From: Candidatus Sericytochromatia bacterium
Lineage (GTDB): Bacteria > Cyanobacteriota > Sericytochromatia > JACMPN01
Direction: 5' to 3'
Length of the DNA: 10,347 nt
NCBI GenBank assembly: GCA_014377495.1
Contig: JACMPN010000307.1
Location: 1-10,347, forward strand
Positions 6,214-10,347 of the stretch are shown here, one piece after another. Each line of letters opens with the position of its first letter. The stretch's first letter is position 1. A model generated the notes under the pieces. The model had not been told where the DNA came from. It searched no databases and was given only the letters and a program-made list of their open reading frames with translations. The translations under genes and the position numbers were made by a program.

Positions 6214-7431
6214 TTGCAAACCCTGGTAGTCCTGTTGGGCTTGGTAGGCGCCTTCGTTGCCGCCGCCGAAGTCTGGTACGGCAGTCGCGAGCGGTCGCCA
6301 CTCGTCATGCTGCCCAAGCAGCGGACCGCCTGGCAGGAGATGTCGGCCCCCGGCGCAGTGGGCTGGACGTCGGTTATTCCGGTGCGCAATTTCTCCACCC
6401 GCTACGAAGCCACCGTGCGAGACGTCCGCTGCGCCGTCCGCGTCCTCTACAAGCATGACATCCCGGCCGGCCTCGAAGTCAAAGCCAGCCTGCGGGCCCA
6501 GGATCCCCAGGGCCATGCCGACGTGCGGGCCGACGGCTACTGGGCGGCGCACATTGTCGAGCCCGGCAGTTACGTCGGCGTCGAGCTCAGTGTCTGGCTC
6601 GAAGGCCCGGTGGAGCGCCAGGACCAGATCCACGCCATCGTCGTCGAGTTGACCTACGAGACGTACATGCGCCAGGCCTTCCAGGTCGAGACCTGCGAGA
6701 TCATCCTGCCGGGTCAGTTCGACGTGCAGGCCACGTTGCCTCCCGTACAGGAGGGCGATTCGCTGCTTTTTCCCATCCGGACCCATATCCTCACCGACGG
6801 CGATACGATGGCCGACGTCGTCGCCAAGTACGTCATGCCGATCGCCCAACCGGGCGACGTCATCGTCATGGCCGAGAGCGTCGTGGCCATCACCCAGCGG
6901 CGCTACCGGCGTCCCCAGGACGTGGCTGTCGGCTACTGGGCCAGGCGCCTCTGCTATCTCGTCCCCAATGTCGGCTCGCTGAGCACGCCCTGGGGGTTCC
7001 AGTGCGCCATCGACGATGTCGGCTTGGGCCGGATGCTGCTGGCTGTGGCGACCGGGGCGGCCTTCAAGCTCGTCGGCCAAAAAGGCTGGCTTTACCGGGT
7101 GGCGGGGCTGCCCAGCGAATTGATCGACGATGTGACGGGTACGATGCCGCCTTTCGACAAGTACATCGTCATGGGCCCGGATGAGCCGGACGCCGCCGTG
7201 GCGGACGTCCTGGCCAAGACGGGAGTCGAAGCGGCCATCGCCGACGTCAACAACCTGCGGCGGGCCTGCATCGTGGCTGCCACCCCCGGTGTCGACAGGC
7301 CGGCCCTGATCCGCAGTCTGCTCGGCAACCCGTCCGGCAACGCCGCTGAGCAGACGCCACTGGTCCTCGTCCGTCCGGCAGCGGTTGGTAGTGAAAGGAG
7401 CGGGATGCGTGATCAGAGCCGCTCGGTATAG
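6214..7431 (+). CDS. Membrane-anchored F420-0:gamma-glutamyl ligase-like (CofE-like) protein
   Basis: Predicted 405-residue protein with one N-terminal membrane helix (about 3-20), an unassigned region that looks beta-rich (about 48-165), and a CofE-like ligase domain (about 180-388). CofE adds glutamates through gamma-linkages to coenzyme F420 using GTP. Family-like features are 'FPIRTHILTDGDTMADVV' (187-203), 'PGDVIVMAESVVAITQRR' (213-230), 'AIADVNNLR' (341-349) and the closing 'GNPSGNAAEQTPLVLVRP' (371-388). The extra N-terminal part and anchor set it apart from true CofE and match the uncharacterised version I associate with cyanobacteria-like genomes. No F420 biosynthesis gene is visible here, so the substrate is unknown. 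The 3' end overlaps the GNAT gene by 23 nt, implying coupled expression. Start TTG is chosen from the adjacent ribosome site. Confidence 0.82.
   Translation: MQTLVVLLGLVGAFVAAAEVWYGSRERSPLVMLPKQRTAWQEMSAPGAVGWTSVIPVRNFSTRYEATVRDVRCAVRVLYKHDIPAGLEVKASLRAQDPQGHADVRADGYWAAHIVEPGSYVGVELSVWLEGPVERQDQIHAIVVELTYETYMRQAFQVETCEIILPGQFDVQATLPPVQEGDSLLFPIRTHILTDGDTMADVVAKYVMPIAQPGDVIVMAESVVAITQRRYRRPQDVAVGYWARRLCYLVPNVGSLSTPWGFQCAIDDVGLGRMLLAVATGAAFKLVGQKGWLYRVAGLPSELIDDVTGTMPPFDKYIVMGPDEPDAAVADVLAKTGVEAAIADVNNLRRACIVAATPGVDRPALIRSLLGNPSGNAAEQTPLVLVRPAAVGSERSGMRDQSRSV
7394..7400 (+). promoter_or_regulatory. Ribosome binding site deciding the GNAT GTG start
   Basis: AAAGGAG lies inside the 3' end of the CofE-like gene, 8 nt before GTG 7409. 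The resulting N-terminus, MIRAARYSDFAAI, is the usual opening strand and helix of a GNAT domain. An in-frame TTG at 7385 would only add eight residues. Confidence 0.75.
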
Positions 7432-8467
7432 CGATTTCGCTGCGATCAAGCACATCTTCGACGTCGCCTTCGACGACGAGTACCGGCAGCGCGGAGTCGA
7501 CATCGTCAAACGGATTTCGCGTTGGCAGCAGATCTATCCGCTGATCCGCATCCTGGCCCTGTTTCCGAACCCTTATCAGGATGCCTTCAACGTGCACGTC
7601 TTCGATGAGGACGGCGAGATCAGGGCCCTGATCCAGCCCCCCGCCCGCAACCGCGAGCGGACGACCTGGCACATCGAAAACGTGGCCGTGCTGCCGACAT
7701 TCCGGGGCCAGGGGGTCGCCAAGAAGCTGCTGGACTTCATCTTCGACCATTACAACAACCTGGGCGTGAACCGGTTCACCCTCGAAGTCGACACCAAAAA
7801 CGCCAGTGCCCTGCGCCTGTACGAAAAAACCGGCTTCCGCCGGTACACGACGGTCAACTATTACAGGCTCAACTCTTCCAAGCTGACCGGTCAGCTGAAA
7901 CTCGCCACGGACCCGGTCGAGGTCCCCGAGGGCTTCCGCCCGCACAAAGCGAGCGATGCGGTGCAACTGTTTGAGTTGTACAAGGACTCCACACCCAGCA
8001 ATGTCCGCATGGTCGACGAGCGCAAGCTGAGCGACTTTAAGGACCATGCCCTGGAAGAGGTCTCCAGCTACATCAAAGAACAGCTGAAGTACTGCCAGGA
8101 AAACCACTGGGTCGTCGAACGGGACGCCAAGATCGTCGCCTCGATGGAGATCGTCGCCCAGCACCGCAAACTGCCCCACGTCCTGCGCCTGCAGATGCAT
8201 CCGGGCTATCACGACTTGTATGAGCCGTTGTTGCGCTTTGCCATGCACCATCTCGGCCAGTTCCCGGCCCGTTCCCTGCTGGGCGCCAGCCTGGAGCATC
8301 AGGGGGCCAAAGCCGAGGCGATGCAGGCCATCGGCTTTAAGCTAATCACCAGCGACCACCTGATGGTGCGGGACAACCTGCAGGTGATCACGCTCGCCCA
8401 GTTCGACAATACCGCCATCAAGGTCGAAGACGCCGTCTTCAAACCGATCTTCGCCGAGCGTAACTAA
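7409..8467 (+). CDS. GNAT-family N-acetyltransferase, probably a tandem GNAT
   Basis: Predicted 352-residue cytoplasmic acetyltransferase. The N-terminal GNAT domain (about 1-155) opens with 'IRAARYSDFAAI' and has the acetyl-CoA-binding motif A 'NVAVLPTFRGQGVAKKLL' (91-108, R-G-Q-G-V pyrophosphate loop) and the motif B-like 'NASALRLYEKTGF' (131-143). The second half (about 165-352) resembles a degenerate GNAT fold: an opening 'EGFRPHKASDAVQLFELY', a central strand 'HVLRLQMHPGYHDLYEPLLRFAM' without the R-G-x-G loop, and 'QGAKAEAMQAIGFKLI', which mirrors 'NASALRLYEKTGF'. So one catalytic and one pseudo-domain is my reading. The acceptor is unknown. GTG start is fixed by AAAGGAG inside the upstream gene, and the overlap makes it a partner of the CofE-like protein. 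Single-domain GNATs are about 150-180 residues, so it is twice the usual length. Confidence 0.87.
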   Translation: MIRAARYSDFAAIKHIFDVAFDDEYRQRGVDIVKRISRWQQIYPLIRILALFPNPYQDAFNVHVFDEDGEIRALIQPPARNRERTTWHIENVAVLPTFRGQGVAKKLLDFIFDHYNNLGVNRFTLEVDTKNASALRLYEKTGFRRYTTVNYYRLNSSKLTGQLKLATDPVEVPEGFRPHKASDAVQLFELYKDSTPSNVRMVDERKLSDFKDHALEEVSSYIKEQLKYCQENHWVVERDAKIVASMEIVAQHRKLPHVLRLQMHPGYHDLYEPLLRFAMHHLGQFPARSLLGASLEHQGAKAEAMQAIGFKLITSDHLMVRDNLQVITLAQFDNTAIKVEDAVFKPIFAERN

Positions 8468-8674
8468 TGGGCTTGTTAAACAATGAGGTTCGTCGCCAGT
8501 GTGCGGATGGACTCGACGCTGCCCTCGTCGACCCACGGGAGACCCGCACCGCTTTTCGGTCAAGGCCGTTGGGCGCCGTACCACCCCGCGTACGCCTCCT
8601 CACGGCGCCTAGCATCGTCGCCCCCCCAGCCCCCGGGCTCGGTCACTTAGTGTTTGATAAGTCCTGACACCCAC
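8468..8674 (+). other. 207-base gap between GNAT and DUF2227 genes, with an inverted repeat
   Basis: I see no convincing gene here. An ATG overlapping the GNAT stop (8467) opens a 66-codon frame, but the translation is Arg/Pro-rich with no recognisable feature and runs into the next gene. GGCGCCGT (8572-8579) and ACGGCGCC (8602-8609) form an 8-bp inverted repeat with a 22-nt centre and no T-run. The segment around 8610-8640 is C-rich, including a run of seven C. No clear promoter or terminator stands out, although one of each might be expected. Confidence 0.45.
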
Positions 8675-9202
8675 ATGCCCTCCGGACGCACCCACGATCG
8701 ACTGGCCTGGTGGTCCAGCGGCGCCCTGTTCCTCTTCGTCGGCGCCTGGGGCCGCTGGGACTGGGCCGTCTGGTCGGCTGCAGGCAGCCTCTTCGGAGGA
8801 TTATGGTTCTCGGGCGACCTCGACACCATCAGCCGTCCGCTCAAGCGGTGGGGGCTATTCGCCGGGATCTGGCGCCCCTACCGGGCTTTGGTCCCACACC
8901 GGGGCACCCACTCCCACGGGCTCATCTGGGGCCCGCTGTTCCGCAGCGTGTATCTGGCCTTGGTGCTCGTGGCGATCGTGATGACCTTTCATGCCGTGTG
9001 CCATCTGGCCGGCTGGCAACCATTGGCCAGCGCCGTCCGGCAGAGTACCGGGGACATGCTGCAGGCAGGGGCAGCGGTACCAGCCGGTGGACTCGCCAGC
9101 CTTTTTGCCGGCATCTGGTTCGGCAATGCCGTCCACAGTCTCAGCGACTGGTCCGTATCCGGTGCCAAGCGCCTGACCAAGCGTCGGCGTCGTCCGGGCT
9201 AA
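8675..9202 (+). CDS. DUF2227 putative metal-binding membrane protein
   Basis: Predicted 175-residue membrane protein of the DUF2227 'putative metal-binding protein' family. The family-like opening is 'MPSGRTHDR' (1-9), followed by a hydrophobic segment (about 12-45) ending in 'WFSGDLDTIS', then 'RWG..GIWRPYRALVPHRGTHSHG' (58-82), a helix (about 90-108), and 'FGNAVHSLSDW' (149-159). The conserved polar residues H7, D8, D48, D50, H75, H79, H81, H154 and D158 are the candidate metal ligands and lie at the membrane boundaries, much as in membrane metal-dependent hydrolases. The C-terminus is very basic (KRLTKRRRRPG). I chose ATG 8675 because it gives the family N-terminus; the same frame could open at TTG 8654, and no strong ribosome site supports either. 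No enzymatic activity is established for the family as far as I know. Confidence 0.87.
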   Translation: MPSGRTHDRLAWWSSGALFLFVGAWGRWDWAVWSAAGSLFGGLWFSGDLDTISRPLKRWGLFAGIWRPYRALVPHRGTHSHGLIWGPLFRSVYLALVLVAIVMTFHAVCHLAGWQPLASAVRQSTGDMLQAGAAVPAGGLASLFAGIWFGNAVHSLSDWSVSGAKRLTKRRRRPG

Positions 9203-9307
9203 GTGTGCCCTGGCATCAGGTGAAAGCTTGGTTAAGCCCCGGCGAATCCGGGTCAGGTTTGAAGCCGTGCATCGATAGATCCTGGACGTGCAGGAGGGGT
9301 TATCGAC

Positions 9308-10240
9308 ATGCGTACAACAGTCAGTCTCGCAGTTTTGATCAGTGTGCTGGCCGGTTGTGCCGCCCCCATGCCAACGTTCCTTGCCACCCCGGGCCAGTCG
9401 CAGCCGGTCCCCGCTTTGACGACTCCTGTCACCGCCGCCATGGCCAAATTGCCTGCCGCACCCGGTAAAGCCCTGATCCTCCCGACGTCGGCCAAAACCC
9501 CGATCCAGCCTGTCACTGTCGCCCCCGTTGCCGCCAAAGCCCCGCTCGACCAAAGGGCTGTGACAAAGAAGCGTGTTTTCCTCGACGACTTTGATCCGAT
9601 GACTATCCTCAGTGCCCTGCCGGTCAACGTGCCCAGTGCCCCCGAGGACGCCGACGACGACAGCGATGCGAATGAGGATGACAGCAGCAGCTTCAGCGCC
9701 AAGTTCCTCGGGTGGGGCTGGAGCGGCATGGCCGGTCTTGAGCGTGGCCTGCGGGCCTTCTCCAAAGAAGAAGGCCGGATGGTCGAATGGATGCCGTACA
9801 CCAATGGTTGGACGACCATGCGGAAAGCCCTCACCCAGGCTGAGATCCCCGGTGCGGTCGCTTTGGCGGTCAGCCCCCTCTACAACCGGACCCCGACCTC
9901 GTACAGGTATCTATCGAAGACCCTACAGTCCCACAGCAAGCGTCACCTGAAGTTCTTCCGGCGCCAGGACATCGCCCGCCTGCGCAGCCGCCACCTTGGC
10001 TATTACCAGGTCCAACAGATCGGTACGACCGCCGTGGCGGGCTACATTGCCCGTGCCGAGTACGGCACTGACCGTTACATCGCCTACTACGACGGTGACG
10101 GCAGGTTCCTCTGGTCGTACGGCACCAATTATCCTGCCTATGGTGGTGGCTACGGGGGCGGTTATAGCGGCTACAGTGGTCCGACGCCGGATATGTCTCC
10201 CAGCGCAGAGCCGTTGCCAGCGGCCCCTGCAGCCAACTGA
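9308..10240 (+). CDS. Predicted lipoprotein with acidic segment and Gly/Tyr-rich tail, function unknown
   Basis: Predicted 310-residue lipoprotein that I do not recognise. MRT plus a hydrophobic core ends in the lipobox 'LAGC' (14-17), so C17 should be lipidated and the protein placed in the periplasm or outer membrane. Residues 18-85 are Pro/Ala/Thr-rich and probably unstructured. Residues 112-129 are strongly acidic with serines ('APEDADDDSDANEDDSSS'). About 132-272 is the likely folded part, rich in aromatic and basic residues ('LGWGWSGMAGLERGLRAF', 'HLKFFRRQDIARLRSRHLGYY', 'DRYIAYYDGDGRFLWSY'). The tail (274-291) is a Gly/Tyr repeat. AGGAGG (9292-9297), 10 nt upstream, supports the ATG. 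It stands alone, 105 nt after the DUF2227 gene. The Gly/Tyr tail may be sticky or disordered; this is inference. Confidence 0.8.
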   Translation: MRTTVSLAVLISVLAGCAAPMPTFLATPGQSQPVPALTTPVTAAMAKLPAAPGKALILPTSAKTPIQPVTVAPVAAKAPLDQRAVTKKRVFLDDFDPMTILSALPVNVPSAPEDADDDSDANEDDSSSFSAKFLGWGWSGMAGLERGLRAFSKEEGRMVEWMPYTNGWTTMRKALTQAEIPGAVALAVSPLYNRTPTSYRYLSKTLQSHSKRHLKFFRRQDIARLRSRHLGYYQVQQIGTTAVAGYIARAEYGTDRYIAYYDGDGRFLWSYGTNYPAYGGGYGGGYSGYSGPTPDMSPSAEPLPAAPAAN

Positions 10241-10252
10241 TCAACCCGATCA

Positions 10253-10293
10253 CACCACAAATGGTTGGGTTTTTGTGGTGGTCGCGCATTTTT
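10253..10293 (+). terminator. Probable terminator after the lipoprotein gene
   Basis: CACCACAAA (10253-10261) pairs exactly with TTTGTGGTG (10272-10280) around a 10-nt loop, 12 nt after the stop codon. TTTTT (10289-10293) follows after an 8-nt gap, which is further than in a standard intrinsic terminator. An alternative fold pairs AACCC (10243-10247) with GGGTT (10267-10271), directly followed by TTT. Either could stop transcription. Confidence 0.5.
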
Positions 10294-10347
10294 GTGGGGT
10301 GGGGGGGGGACGAGCGAGAGAGACGGGGGGGTTCTCCTGTAGCAACG
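10294..10347. other. G-homopolymer-rich end of the window, possible contig-end artefact
   Basis: The last bases contain a run of nine G (10301-10309), a GAGAGAGA stretch (10316-10322 region) and a run of seven G (10325-10331), unlike any other stretch in the window. No gene or signal is recognisable. Low-quality consensus at a contig end is a plausible explanation. Confidence 0.45.

Noticed and set aside
6028..7509. Open frame of 493 codons on the - strand opposite the CofE-like gene
   Set aside because: It is antisense to a gene with clear family motifs, and its Arg/Gly/His-rich translation is a codon-bias shadow.
8467..8667. 66-codon frame whose ATG overlaps the GNAT stop
   Set aside because: The overlap looks like coupling, but the product is low-complexity, lacks any feature and extends into the region just before the DUF2227 start. 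Left as a gap.
9238..9252. CCCGG/CCGGG hairpin after the DUF2227 gene
   Set aside because: A 5-bp GC palindrome is common at this base composition, and no T-run follows.

Overview
This is a GC-rich bacterial chromosomal segment. It holds eleven genes that I regard as real, ten on the + strand and one short lipoprotein gene on the - strand. Spacing is tight, with start/stop overlaps, and no gene-free gap exceeds about 240 bases. I see no tRNA, rRNA, CRISPR array, transposase, phage gene or integration site. A Tad pilus secretin with a signal peptide and two lipoproteins point to a diderm envelope. The DUF2227 metal-binding protein and the membrane-anchored F420-0:gamma-glutamyl-ligase-like protein are families I associate mainly with Cyanobacteria and their relatives. 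With the high GC and no photosynthesis gene, a non-photosynthetic cyanobacterial relative such as Sericytochromatia is a reasonable guess. That is inference from family memory, not proof.

Layout. (1) 3-4189 is the tail of a Tad/Flp pilus locus: the 3' end of an unrecognised gene, a TadE-like pseudopilin overlapping it, CpaB, a compact CpaC/RcpA-type secretin, and a DUF456 membrane protein overlapping the secretin stop. A strong intrinsic terminator at 4207-4248 ends it. The ATPase, platform and major pilin genes are not here and presumably lie upstream or elsewhere. Two perfect 9-bp inverted repeats precede cpaB and the secretin; the second runs into an exact TATAAT. (2) 4284-5297 holds a small lipoprotein gene on the - strand, divergent from a two-CBS-domain protein. 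(3) 5298-5531 holds three successive hairpins, followed by a membrane-anchored TPR protein at 5532-6068. (4) 6130-8467 looks like one transcription unit with its own sigma70-like promoter: a TTG-started CofE-like ligase homologue overlapping by 23 nt a GTG-started acetyltransferase that appears to be a tandem GNAT. (5) 8675-9202 is a DUF2227 protein. (6) 9308-10240 is an unrecognised lipoprotein with an acidic stretch and a Gly/Tyr-rich tail. (7) The last 60 or so bases are G-homopolymer-rich and look like a contig end.

How the genes fit together. The Tad genes would build the outer-membrane channel (secretin), its inner-membrane partner (CpaB) and a minor pilin (TadE-like). The TPR protein could be a TadD-like accessory factor, but nothing in the sequence proves it. 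The CofE-like/GNAT pair is the most interesting uncharacterised module: a ligase-fold protein at the membrane translationally coupled to an acetyltransferase, with no visible F420 pathway gene beside it.
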